Shown here: one piece after another, positions 11,696-21,827 of the stretch
Position numbering within the stretch: position 1 is the stretch's first letter
How the letters are laid out: each line of letters starts with the position of its first letter
Assembly: GCA_021234155.1 (NCBI GenBank)
Contig: JAJEKV010000003.1
Location: forward strand, 17,098,386-17,162,385
Length of the DNA: 64,000 bases
Direction of reading: 5' to 3'
Source of the DNA: Isoetes taiwanensis
Lineage: Eukaryota > Streptophyta > Lycopodiopsida > Isoetales > Isoetaceae
Program-made: the position numbers and the translations under genes
Notes under the pieces: model-generated
Database searches by the model: none
What the model was told of the DNA's origin: nothing
The model's input: the letters and a program-made list of their open reading frames with translations, nothing else

Positions 11696-12130
11696 TTCAT
11701 CTTTTTTAAACATTCCGCAGAAAGTGTTGTGTTACTTGGTTTTGGTTCTCAAGATTGTAACGTGCAGGGAGATTTCTAGCATGGTGAAGTGGAGATGGAA
11801 AAAGATCAGGCTATAACAACCGCAACTTCCCCTCTGCTTAGCATCTGTGCCTTAGTGCGGGCCGAAGCCCGAATCCGATGCCAAACCCAAACTGTTTAAT
11901 CTTTAATCCGAAAACCTGCATGGCAGGGCCAAATCCGAAACCTAGCAATACACCTAGCATTAGAATCTGCATGCCAGTTCCAATCCTTTCCTTGAATCCA
12001 AAACATTCCCACTGTATTCATCTTCTTTAAAGATTTTACAGAAAGTCTTGTGTTATTTGCTCTTGGTTCACAGGATTCAAACGTGCAGGGAGATTTCTGA
12101 AATGGTAAAGTGGAGATGGAAAAAGTTAAA
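11696..12130. repeat. Direct duplication of about 115 bp, copies 320 bp apart
   Basis: Copy 1 (about 11696-11810) and copy 2 (about 12016-12130) share CATCTT(T/C)TTTAAA, CAGAAAGT(G/C)TTGTGTTA, TTGGTTC, AACGTGCAGGGAGATTTCT and GTGGAGATGGAAAAAG in order. Neither is convincingly coding. The origin is unknown. Confidence 0.7.
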
Positions 12131-12511
12131 GCTAAAATGGTGGGCCGGGTGGACGACCGTAATCGCATAAAAAAGCCGAAAGTAAACAATGTAATGGTTT
12201 GCCGATTTCTCCATATAAGTGATTGCTTTGTCTGCCGATTCCATCGTTTAACTAGCTACCGCCATATCAAGCTACAAAAAACTCACGAAAACCCGATTAA
12301 GCCCATAGGCCGAAACCGAGCCACTAGCCGCCATAGCCATATCTGCTGAGCTTTCCTCTCAGAAGCCCACCGAAACCAAAGGTGTGTAGCATGGTAAGAT
12401 AACCCGTTTTCAACATCTCGCAGCACCACGCTTAGATTCGCCCTCACATCTTTCTATTCAATTGGATTTCCATGTGTTCAAGCAAGCGGTGCCATCATCG
12501 ATCCATTGCGT

Positions 12512-12524
12512 AAAACCCTAACCC
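12512..12524 (+). promoter_or_regulatory. Telomere-like box (AAACCCTAACCCTAA)
   Basis: About two telomeric repeats near 12512-12526. Such telo boxes are common in plant promoters of growth-related genes and also occur as interstitial telomere traces. No clear gene start follows within a few hundred bases apart from the small ORF near 12907. Confidence 0.35.
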
Positions 12525-12906
12525 TAACTGGTGGACCGAATCTCGAATATCCTATTCTTTCCTTTTAACTATTTCCCTTTAAAATTAAAAATGTCGCCTT
12601 TCTTTCAATATCTAGCATTATCATCGCCCATTCATGTTGAGCCTAGGCTTCAACATTATGGCCATTGTTTAAGTTTCTATGTAAAAATAAAATGCTACAA
12701 TATCTAACATCATAACATCTACTATATTAGTTTTATGGAGTAGATAATACGGGCCGAGGGTGTTACTTCAAAAAATTATCGGGCCATCAAAATGGCTCTC
12801 TGTCTTGCTGCATACAATTACAATTACAAGCTTGTGTTATTCTTATTATAATGCTATATGAAACTTTTAACCTTGTGTTGTTTTTTTAATGATCGCAGCT
12901 ATTACA

Positions 12907-13219
12907 ATGAGACGAATGGCACGAAACAGACGAGGCTCAACCTCAACATCACGAATGGGAGTTATACAAGCAGAAGGCATCACGTACGAGGTAAACCATC
13001 CTGCACAAGAAGATGTCGCTGAAGCTCAAGAGGCACAAATCAATCCGTAACGCACTGAGCTCAATTGAGAACTTCATGCTTGATGCACATATCCGTTTGG
13101 ACATAGATCAGCAAAGGCAATTACGTGCGCAAATAAACAGGCTAACTGCTCTCTGCAGACTATTTGATAGGCAAATCAACCAAGATTTGTATCGTATCTT
13201 AAACCACTATCCACTTTAA
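12907..13219 (+). pseudogene. Small unidentified ORF with a probable frameshift
   Basis: An ATG at 12907 opens a 47-codon arginine/serine-rich frame (MRRMARNRRGSTSTS...). It stops at about 13050, while the overlapping frame 13013-13219 continues with a helical glutamine/arginine-rich stretch (IRLDIDQQRQLRAQINRL). The pair looks like one short ORF broken by an indel near 13020-13050. A CAG acceptor-like site lies just upstream at about 12898, so the first part could also be an exon. The family is not recognised. Confidence 0.3.
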
Positions 13220-14225
13220 GTGCTCCAAAACTATTATAATACCTTGGCTATTTTCAATAACTCAATAAATTTCTAAATAAAATGCTTTTATAGCATATAT
13301 AATTATATTACATTATGCTTTGATATTATAGTTAGTCATGTTTCATTTTACTATATTCCCTTTTTTTTCTTAATGCTGCATATTACATAACACATATTGC
13401 TACATGTTTTAGATGTCTTTTATATTCTCACGTCCGTTTTTTTTTTATGGCCCGAAGGGCCAAAAAATTTTTTTAGTATAATAACCAACACATAACTACC
13501 ATTGACATTAATTAATATAACCATTGAATCCAACACAATTAAATTAAAATCCCCCTTAAACCCCCTTTGGTTTGGGTGCATATTCACACGGGGGGTGAAA
13601 AAAGATTGCTCAAACTCGATTTGCAAAAATTTGCTTGCTGGTTCTTGCATTGTGACAGTTTTCTTGCAAAAAATCAAAATTTCTGAGCATTATTGCATGA
13701 GTTTTGTGCAAATAACTTCATGCACCTTGTTTACAGGTCTGTCAGAGTTAGTACAAAGTGTCAAAAGTGAAAAACGTTGTCCGCTTTCTTATCTGCAAAC
13801 TTTAGCTTGCTGCCAGGGATGACTAAGTTTTGAATAGGATTGCAAATTTGAAGGCCTTCTGCATACTTTCTTGCATCTGACTTTTGAACATAGATTCTTT
13901 GGATGTCGAAGCACCTTTTTGAATTGGAATCACAATGAAACTCGAGTTTGATAGTAAATGGCATAAGTTTTGCTAAGGTCTCTTTTTTCTTGATTTGGGA
14001 AAGCACTTCTAACTCAAAATTTGAGCTTTGTTTTGCAATTTTTTTGCTCAGAGTGGTTGTCTGAAGCAACTTAGAGGTTCTAAACCACTGAGGTTGAAGG
14101 TTTGCCAGGAATACCTTCAATACACTCCTTAAGAATTTGGCAAACATTACCTTCTTGGGAGACGATTCCAGTTGGATAGAAACCATCAGAGTCTCCAATA
14201 GATCTTCACGCACCCATATCTTAAC
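13220..14225. other. Region with an unidentified minus-strand open frame
   Basis: A short hairpin (GGCCC-GAA-GGGCC flanked by T and A runs) lies at about 13441-13468. A minus-strand open frame of 157 codons spans 14234-13761, with lysine-rich text and no recognisable motif (QPQWFRTSKLLQTTTLSKKI). It ends where chromovirus homology begins on the other strand, so this may be the flank into which the chromovirus was truncated. Confidence 0.35.
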
Positions 14226-14246
14226 CGTAGACATGGAATTTCTGGA

Positions 14247-14574
14247 GGAGTAGGATTTTGAGATTGTCTACAAACCCAGCAAGTATAGCGTTGTTGCAGA
14301 TGCACTTTTTAGACACCCCTTGGTCACTCAGACTGATTGCAATGCAATTTCTACCCTCACCAGTGAGTTCAGCAAGACCATTGAGCAAACCCTTCCAGAC
14401 GACTCCGAATTCAAAGAGGTGTGGCACAGCTTGTCCAAGGAGGCGAGAACTGATGAGGAACGCGACACCTTTAGGCATTACAAGAAGGAAGGTAATTTTC
14501 TCTATTACAATAATAAATTATGTGTACCAGAATCCTCAGGGGTTAGAAAGCTTATCCTCCATGATACACATTAG
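14247..14574 (+). pseudogene. Chromovirus RNase H end and integrase N-terminal linker
   Basis: The frame reads DFEIVYKPSKYSVVADALFR near 14250-14310, the usual end of gypsy RNase H (consensus KGKxNxVADALSR), preceded by an in-frame TAG. It continues through the connecting region to KLILHDTH at 14574, where the frame is lost. RNase H would remove RNA from the RNA/DNA hybrid during reverse transcription; only its last part remains. Confidence 0.75.
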
Positions 14575-15082
14575 TCCAATAGTAGGACTTGCAGAATTTA
14601 TGAAGACTTATTTCAAGTTAAGGTCCAGCTGCCATTGGCCCGACATGAAAAAGCATATTGCAATGTACAGTAAGCAATGCCAGCCTTGTCAACAAACAAA
14701 AGCCGAGCAACTGCGTATTCCAGGAGAGCTTGAACATTTGGAAGTTCCCAATGCCAAGTGGGAAATCATTACCATGGATTTCATAGTGGGCCTTCCACGA
14801 ACTGCGAGGGGATATGATGCTTTGATGGTAGTGTTGGACAAGCTCTCTAAAATGGCACACTTCTTGCCACGCCAGACCACCAATACTGCGTTAGACACAG
14901 CATGCCTTTTTATAAAGAAGTTCGTCTGCCTCCATAGTATGCCACATAAGATCATCTCAGACAGGAATCCTAAGTTTGTGAGTGCTTTCTGGATGGATTT
15001 CTTTAGCACTATCCAGACTAAGCTCTCCATGAGTACATCCTATCACCCGCAAACAGATGGCGTGACCGAATTGAATAATTGA
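14575..15082 (+). pseudogene. Chromovirus integrase, zinc finger and catalytic core
   Basis: In the frame spanning 14258-15082, the part after about 14575 is integrase. The zinc-finger cysteines are in QCQPCQQTK near 14675-14700. The catalytic core follows: MDFIVGLP (first Asp, near 14780), KIISDRNPKFVSAFW (second Asp, near 14950-15000) and YHPQTDGVTE (Glu, near 15045-15070). All three DDE residues are kept. The expected QTERVN is altered to VTELNN, a stop follows at 15080, and the reading resumes in another frame (DMLHNYV, then LAYNST near 15150). The histidines of the HHCC motif are eroded. Confidence 0.8.
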
Positions 15083-15420
15083 GGATATGCTACATAATTA
15101 TGTCTAGAATAAGCAGACCAAGTGGGCAGACTATATACATTTGATTGAGTTGGCCTATAATAGTACAAAGCAAGAGTCCTCGAATATGTCTCCTTAATGA
15201 TAAATTATGGATATCAATGTTTGACTCCAGACATGTGGCATAACCCTGTATCGCAAGTTGAAGTCTCCCAACAGTTGCTCACCGACATGCAGATCTTAGT
15301 AAAGGAGGTACGCGAGTACTTGTTGGCTGGCAGAAGTAGAAAGAAGAGCATAGTAGACAAAACATTGGCGCCACGGGAAGTGGGGGATTTCGTAAAGTGA
15401 AGAAAGCTAAGCTCAAAATC
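15083..15420 (+). pseudogene. Chromovirus integrase C-terminal region, broken
   Basis: Degraded continuation of the integrase after the DDE core. WADYIHLIELAYNST near 15120-15165 is followed by a stop. A frame at 15197-15400 (INYGYQCLTPDMW, then VREYLLAGRSRKKSIVDK and EVGDFVK) matches the segment just before the KLAPRW/GPF module. The coding line is cut by the MITE at 15425. Confidence 0.65.
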
Positions 15421-15750
15421 AGGAGGGTAAAAGCATGTTAAGGTGTACCACTTTTGGAACCAGCAAAAGTACATACACTAGGTACTTCAGAACTGGGGAC
15501 TTTCTCATTTTGCTTTTCATTAAAACTAGTATAAAAGTTCAAAAAAAAAGTCAAGAACGTGTTAATATTCAAAGTTAAGATAAAATATAATGCTATGGAA
15601 GACCAAAATATATATAAAAGTTCTAACATGTACCTTTTATTGACATATTACACAGGTACCCAGTACCCAGTCTTGGGTACCTTTTAAAGTACTTTTTTGG
15701 TCACTAAATAATACTTTTTAAGGGACACCCTAACATGCTTTTACCCAGGA
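15421..15750. mobile_element. 322-bp MITE inserted in the chromovirus
   Basis: The element spans 15425-15746. Its ends form a 22-bp terminal inverted repeat, GGGTAAAAGCATGTTAAGGTG... at the left and ...CACCCTAACATGCTTTTACCC at the right, with one mismatch. It is flanked by AGGA on both sides (15421-15424 and 15747-15750), a likely 4-bp target duplication. Joining the flanks with one AGGA restores an uninterrupted chromovirus frame (KLKI then RNCKKLAPRW). The interior is non-coding with GGTACC-containing short repeats. A 4-bp duplication does not fit the common plant superfamilies, so its class is open. Confidence 0.85.
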
Positions 15751-16154
15751 ATTGTAAGAAACTGGCACCTCGATGGGCGGGACCTTTTGCGATTATTCAG
15801 CGAGTAGGTCTACAGATCTATAAATTCAACCTTCCAGCACATCTTAAGATACATAAGGTCTTTCATGTAAGCCTTCTAAAGAAGCATATACCTGATCTTG
15901 ATGAAATACTTGACTCATCAATGCTCTTGAGGATGATGGATGAGCAACTGGAGATGGTTATAGAAGCTCTTCTCGGTCGTGCATATAAGCAGACACGGAG
16001 GACTCAAATTTTGCAGTACTTAGTTAAGCGAAAGCACTTACCACCTGAAGGTGCAACATGGGTCCTCAAGATGGACCTTGATAAGGCTTACCTAAGACTT
16101 TATGCAGCAATGCCAGGGACGCACCATCAACGATGCCATCCAGCTCTAAGTTAA
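15751..16154 (+). pseudogene. Chromovirus GPF/Y module and chromodomain
   Basis: After the MITE the frame reads KKLAPRWAGPFAIIQRVG, then FNLPAHLKIHKVFHVSLLKKHIPD, the standard integrase C-terminal module of chromoviruses. A degraded chromodomain follows near 15955-16085 (IEALLGRAYK...QYLVKRKHLPPEGATWV, consensus YLVKWKGxPxxEATWE). Chromodomains steer integration toward methylated histone marks. One Trp of the aromatic set is lost (VKRKH in place of VKWKG). The frame runs on to a stop at 16154. Confidence 0.8.
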
Positions 16155-16621
16155 GCAGCTGAGTGCCAGATCCAGTAGGGGTCACGCAAAGGGGTTGGAA
16201 AAAATTCCATTTCAGGGAAGGGATGGGCATGTAGCATGATAGGATGCATTCGTCTATATTATTACCATTCCTTATGCCAAGACGAATAGCAAACCCTAGG
16301 CATGTTAGGAATGCTCTTTTCAAGTTTAGTTCATAGGGGGTAGTCCCTTCAACCGCAACATTTATGTATCAATTTGATACTAATGTTGGTGTGACTATGC
16401 AGGCCAGTAGCAGTGGGCTTCATGCCTGTGAGTTTCACCATGGTCCATTGAGGACCTACGACTTTTGTTTTGTACATGTTCTAAGTTTTGAGTGCTTGTG
16501 TTATGTGGATGACTACAGTAAAAAACGATGATCATATATGATCATTGTATCTTTTTTTCATTACCTACTTTAGTAATCCTCCTTTTTTGTAAGGGAATTG
16601 TTGCTGAGGACATCATTAATC

Positions 16622-16634
16622 CAAGGGGGGAGAA
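16622..16634 (+). promoter_or_regulatory. Chromovirus polypurine tract
   Basis: CAAGGGGGGAGAA immediately precedes the TGTGACG that begins the LTR. Position and composition fit the primer site for plus-strand DNA synthesis. Confidence 0.75.
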
Positions 16635-18784
16635 TGTGACGTTCCACATATTTTATAGGTTATATGTACAAAATACATGATAGGTCACCATGGGTACGTA
16701 AAGGTATATTGATCCTTTATGAGACTAACTAATGAGACAAAGCTAGTTATGTTAAATTGACATTAATTAAACAAGCCAATTATACAAGATTGGTTAATTA
16801 ATAACTAATTATTTAAACAAGCCAATTATGCAAGTGCCACTTGCCAAATCGATTGGCCCTAATGAACTTGCTAATCAAGGGCTAATCAAAATTGGGGCAT
16901 GAACCCCATTGCCCCAAATCAATTTGGGGGAATTTTAGAGAGAAGGAGCAGCTTATTCAGACGAGAGAGACGTGGAATTTGAGAGAACTGGTCCAGCCAT
17001 AAAACCGGTCAATATGAGTAGATAGCTTGATTTTTAGCTAGGATTAACCCTTGTATGACTAGATGAATGGTTAATCTTATATTGTTGTTTAGTTTGAAGT
17101 TATAGATGGATCTTGGAATTGTGGTAGTTCTTTTGCTGCACCTCCTGTGCTTGTGGAATAAGGGGGGTATAGACCTAAAAGCTAGTAGGAATAGAGATAT
17201 TTCTAGCTAGAACCCCAATAAATGCGTCATGTGGACAAGAGCCCACCTGGCTGTGGATGTTGATTGAGCACTAGACAACGGGCACAATATGATATGGAAG
17301 TAGGAGACTTGCTGGTCGTAGGGCTTCCATAGTGTGCTAGGCTTATAGTTAGTCACTGCATGTAGGCCGGGTATAGGTCTGACACCACCTCATTCCCAGG
17401 CACCATCCCGAAAGGATTCCCAAGGCTTGGTAGATATGATCTCAGCCTATGCATTTTGGGGGGTTAAAGTGGGGTACGGACCTGGGCCCTCTAGCCACCC
17501 ATGGAACCATTATCTCCGGGAAGGGACTTGTCCCATTCCTGCCTCATTGGACTGGGGAGATACAACCTGGAGTAGTCTCATAAGGTGATTCCATGAGATT
17601 ACGTCTCCGGAAGGCTAAAATCACATCGTAGCATGTTTCATCCTATCTGAAGTGTGCAAAGGAAGGGGCGTATGGAGTGGACTATCCTAGCCATTGTTCT
17701 ATGCTAGACAATGCCATTGTCATGACTCTGTCTGTTGTTATCTTGACCTGAGGTCCTGATCGTCAGTTGATCTCTCTTTGAGTTTGAGCTCGGGGTAGAA
17801 TCCTCATTGATGCATTTTATATGTTATGTTGCTATTACATTGATGTTGCCTTGATGATAGATGGGCCACCCTTCGTGGTGGTATCTTATTTTATGTGTAT
17901 TGTTGCTAGTGCTAACATGTACGTATGTTTCTGCGGTGTAGGCTATCCCAGAGAAGGCATGGGATGGTTAGCAGCAAAGGAATTCCGAGTTCTTATGCAT
18001 TCCAAGTGCAAGAATGGCCAGATTGGGCAATAAAGAGGATCCAGATGAACCTGGGCGGGAGACTGGGTTACAACTGGAACACTAGCGAGTCTTATTGCCT
18101 AGGCTGGCAGGTGAGGATGCTTACAGGGAGTGAGTAGACCACCCTATTTGGGTAGGCTTGGATGTTCGACATAGTGGGAAGATAGTGCAGTGACTCTTAT
18201 AGTACCACCATGAAGGATGATAGTGCAAGTCAAGTTAACACTTGGGATGAAGTTTGCTCTCTTGAGCCCCTCATGTGCATAGCAAGGGTTTAGGCTCCGG
18301 ATAGTGATTCCTTGATTCGATTTGGTTGTGACTGTATCAGCTCTAGACTCTTATCTCGGGTTATTTGTTTGGATACCCAAGTGGTAGGGTGGATTGAAGT
18401 GCTACTAATGGGCGGAAAAGATAAAGGATGCTCCTTTAGTATGTGCTCTTGGTAGGAAGAAGTAGGAGCTTGTAGAGGCAGGTCCGCCATAGTATTAGCA
18501 GCAGCACAGAAGATGTAGAGCTTCCATTATTCGAGTATATAGTTAGCTAGTTCTTCACCACCCTCCCCCTTTGGATGTGGTGTGAATATTTCCTATATAG
18601 CCTATTTAAGAGGCTCAAATATTTCTGTTATAACTCTGCCTATTTGACCCTTGTGGGGTCTAAAGAAGATCTTGTACCATTACTTATTATTAATAAAAAT
18701 CTTGCATTCAATAAAAAAGGGGGGGGGGGAGGAGAGGGATGAATGGCACCTCCGTGTTCTTCATTCGGACATTTAGCCATCACA
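16635..18784 (+). repeat. Chromovirus LTR, about 2.15 kb
   Basis: Begins TGTGACG directly after the polypurine tract and ends ...CATCACA. A TATA-like TATATAGCCTATTTAAGAG lies near 18592-18612, and AATAAA-type signals near 18690-18716 follow it by about 100 bases, giving a U3-R-U5 order. The right border is inferred from the primer-binding-site-like TGGTCAGAGTCAGG starting at 18787. No second copy lies in the window, so the borders cannot be confirmed by alignment. The G run at 18720-18730 is within U5. Confidence 0.6.
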
Positions 18785-18786
18785 AG

Positions 18787-18800
18787 TGGTCAGAGTCAGG
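18787..18800 (+). promoter_or_regulatory. Primer-binding-site-like motif (initiator Met tRNA)
   Basis: TGGTCAGAGTCAGG resembles the plant gypsy primer-binding site TGGTATCAGAGCCAGG with AT missing and one C to T change. It sits two bases after an LTR-like CA end. In an ordinary element this follows the 5' LTR, yet the LTR here also has a polypurine tract on its left. Confidence 0.5.
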
Positions 18801-19029
18801 CAGAGGGCCTTTCTTTGGTGATTGAGTTGCCTAGGAAGAGGGATTTTCTGTACCTATATGATGCGAGCATCATATAGGTCCGGGGAGTGTCACATTGTAA
18901 GGTAATTTTTTTTAGCAGACTTGCCTAACCCCTCCCCCACCCCTCCCCCCACCGTAATATTGCCTGGACCATTTTCTAACATTTGAGCCAATCATGGGTT
19001 GCCACGTGTCATATATTCTCATAGAACGC

Positions 19030-19290
19030 GGTATACATGTTATATGAGACATGCACCGCCCGGCTGGAACCAAAGTGGCCGACCATTCGAAGCGATGTCG
19101 AGGGGGTCCGTCAAGGGTGCCCTCTCTCCCCACTATTTGGCTCAGATATTGATCACCGGAGAGGCTGGCTCACGATAATGGAGGCACTGGGGCCCACCTC
19201 CTACACTAGATCATCAGGCAGCTAATCTATGCTGACGATGTGGACCTCCTAGCACACACTCGGGCAGACATGCAATGCCATCTCTATGCC
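19030..19290 (+). pseudogene. LINE reverse transcriptase fragment (same family as 58.2 kb)
   Basis: The plus strand gives VYMLYETCTAR, then VRQGCPLSPLFGSDID near 19100-19160, and in another frame IRQLIYADDVDLLAHTRADMQ near 19215-19275. These match the QGCPLSP and YADDVDLLAHTPEGMQ blocks of the longer copy at 58.2-59.7 kb. YADD holds the catalytic aspartates. Only about 260 bp survive, with frameshifts. Confidence 0.75.
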
Positions 19291-19663
19291 AAACGTCTTT
19301 TCTATGTACAAGGACCATTCATGCACCTATGCTAAGTGGCATCCCTCATGCCCGTCAAGTGGCGCACATTCATCCATTCTAGGTGGCGACCACCCACTAT
19401 TGAGTTCATGCAATATGGCACCATATATGGCGACATTCGAGGATGGCAGAACTATTCTGCTTCAACGTCAGTTACGGCCTTCTCGTGTATCTTGTTTTTC
19501 TTGTCTTGTTCTAGCTCTAGATCTTGTCGGTGATCTCGAGCCTTCTTGTTCGTATATTCTTGCTTTGCCCTCCGGACCATTGTACATATTCTTCTTGTTA
19601 GTACATTGATTCTAGTTTATATATATATTTTCTCTTGCACTTCCTTGTATCTAGACCGTAGGC

Positions 19664-21235
19664 TCATAATAGGAGAGTGTTGACAGGGGGAGGAACCCAT
19701 TCAGTGGGAATGGTCTCACTATCAAGATAGACACGGAGGTTGTTAAAACCACCAAGCTGCTGTAAATAGATCTGTGCAAACTGAATCCCCATTTCTTCGT
19801 GCAAGTTCTTACAGACTTGCTGCAAATTTTTTGCTATCCAGAGGGACAAATGGGAAGCAAGCTCAAGCACGTATTCCATCTTAAGGGCATTGACCCATGA
19901 CTGATCATGAAGATATTTGTTCTCAGGCTGCAACAACCATTGGGCATCTGGGTTGCCTTGAAAGGTACTGTATGGATCGTCATCGAACGTTTCCTATAGT
20001 CAAATAGAAGTCATGCATAACATACACCATCGGTTGAACCAGGCAAAAAATAAAGTATTCAGCGTCTTCGTATGTCAGAAGAGCCCAAAGAAGACCTTTG
20101 TCTTCAATTGAGAGACTAGGCCAAATGGTAAGAGGATCCTTATTGGTGAGAGAACCATGAAGGGTGCCATTAGTAGAGAACCACTTAATCATAAAAAGAT
20201 ATCGTCGAGAGAGCACATAATCTAAATAGCTCGTGGGTTTGGGAAAGTCACCTAGAATGTGGACAACCAAGGAGTTGCAAGTCTCATGCTGATTATGAGC
20301 TTGTGAGCATGAGTAGCATGTGAAGATAAGGGCCGTGAGTGGAAACCTGCAGCTGAAGTCTAGAATTTTCGTGTCATCTACAAGCTTCTGTTTCTGAGCC
20401 TCAGTGAGCTGGGTTTGCAAGGCCGTGACCTGAGTCTGTACTACCGTGAGCTATCTTTCTAAGGCAGAAATGCAAATTTCGCCCTACGTGGTGGCATGTT
20501 GTTGACGTGTGTATTCATTTTGCAATCGCGTGTAAAGAGCCTGAGTGTCAACAAGAATCTTGTCTTTGTCCGTGATCTGTGCCAGAAGCTCCGTGATGGT
20601 GGCTTGCAATTGAGCTTGCTGTTCCTCAAGAATGTCACGTGTCTCTTGCTCACTCTTGAGAGCTTCCCGAGCTTGGAGCAAAGCGCCATGCTTATTCTGA
20701 AGGCTTTCTTCCAGAGTCTGAATTTGAGTGTTGGCAGCCTGAAGATTATGTGTATTCCTTGACTCCATTCATGGGATGTTCTTGGGATTCCTGAAGTATG
20801 ATCATACATCCTGCGACAATCTGTTCATACTGGTACAGTGCCCGTCGAGTGGATGGAGGAATAAGGGGTTGAAGAGGCAAAGAGGCTGTTGAACTATGAG
20901 TGGTATTTTGAGAGACTTGCTGAGAGGTGGAAGCATCAGCATGCATGGACTGAGAAGAACATTGATGACGAGAGTTTGGCGTTGTTCTTGATGGCATGGA
21001 GATGGATGAGCATCAGAGCGTGGACGAGAGGTCTCCTCTTGGAGTTCCCTGACAGCTTGGATGACTGAATCAGGATGACTGGAAGCTTGAGAAGTAGCTT
21101 CCAAGTATCTGGTGGAAAGATGACTGGGTTCTAGAAGGCATTGGTTGATAATGGCCTGGAAGTGAACACCTATAGCAGATTCAAGAAGAGCCAGGAGATT
21201 GACGGATTCTATCGACTTCATGGAGAAAACGCTGG
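19664..21235 (-). CDS. Unidentified coiled-coil ORF (broken) downstream of a gypsy remnant
   Basis: On the minus strand a series of frames runs from about 21235 to 19664. It starts near MKSIESVNLLALLESAIGVH, then gives a Ser/Gln-rich linker. Next is a clear coiled coil (20768-20484; LQAANTQIQTLEESLQNKHG, DILEEQQAQLQATITELL), continuing to TALQTQLTEAQKQKLVDD at 20420. A C-terminal region follows (SYLDYVLSRRYLFMIKWF, WVNALKMEYVLELASHLSLW). At least three frame changes break it. No family is recognised. It lies directly after truncated gypsy integrase on the same strand, so it may be a non-canonical retrotransposon ORF or a captured gene fragment. Confidence 0.45.
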
Positions 21236-21244
21236 AACAGGATT

Positions 21245-21827
21245 TGGGGCCAATATTATTGTAGCATAAAACTGCAAGTGCACAGGCTTCCGCCCACTTA
21301 GTGGCATAATTAGTGAGAACAAGTATGTAGCGAGCACGGGAGTGTCACACAGGTGGATCCATAGGCCCAATAAAATCCATTCCCCATTTGCTGAAGGGCA
21401 ACGGCGTGGCAACTGGAGTTAAGGGTAGAGCATCACGGGCCGTGGGTTGTCCCAAGCGCCGACAGACATCACAGTTACATGAATGAGCATGGGCGCCTTT
21501 GAACAGCATGGGCCAGAAATATCCAGCTAGAAGAATTTTTCGTGTTGTGTTATCACCACTAAAATGTCCTCCACCAAGGCCCTCGTGGGCTTGGCGAACA
21601 ATCTCCGGGACTTCATGGGGAAGAACACATCTGCGCAAGACCATATCCTTGCCACACTTATAAAGATGTCTCCTGATCATGGTATAGTCACGGACTTCAC
21701 AAAGGAACTGCTGACGGCATAGGCGAAGCTTCTCAGGAGAGAGCTTGGGGTCTTCTGACGGTAGTGCACCAGAGAGAAGATAGTGTACAGATAGTCGTGA
21801 AACCAATGGGGCGTGGAGGTGGAACAA
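21245..21827 (-). pseudogene. Ty3/gypsy integrase, zinc finger and start of core
   Basis: Minus-strand frame 21827-21345 contains AHEGLGGGHFSGDNTTRKIL with both zinc-finger histidines, then CNCDVCRRLGQ with the cysteines, and GMDFIGPMDPP carrying the first catalytic Asp. After a stop the core continues as ARYILVLTNYATKWAEACAL (about 21325-21260) and then homology stops. The second Asp and the Glu are missing, so the integrase is truncated. It joins the coiled-coil ORF directly. Confidence 0.85.

Larger units (their letters stand above)
14226..18784 (+). mobile_element. 3' part of a Ty3/gypsy chromovirus with its LTR
   Basis: In order: the RNase H C-terminus (about 14245-14320), integrase zinc finger and catalytic core (about 14600-15080), integrase C-terminal GPF/Y-type module and chromodomain (15735-16110), a polypurine tract (AAGGGGGGAGAA, about 16623-16634) and an LTR starting TGTGACG at 16635. 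Gag, protease and RT are absent: homology begins inside RNase H. Frameshifts near 14570 and 15080 and a stop near 14250 make it inactive. A MITE is inserted at 15425-15746. Confidence 0.85.

Noticed and set aside
18720-18733. G run as a second polypurine tract
   Set aside because: It follows AATAAA signals inside the LTR and is not followed by a TG LTR start.
18881-18894. CCGGGGAGTGTCACA as an LTR start after a polypurine tract
   Set aside because: Beyond the first seven bases, the following sequence does not match the LTR at 16635, so a short-interior TRIM structure is not supported.
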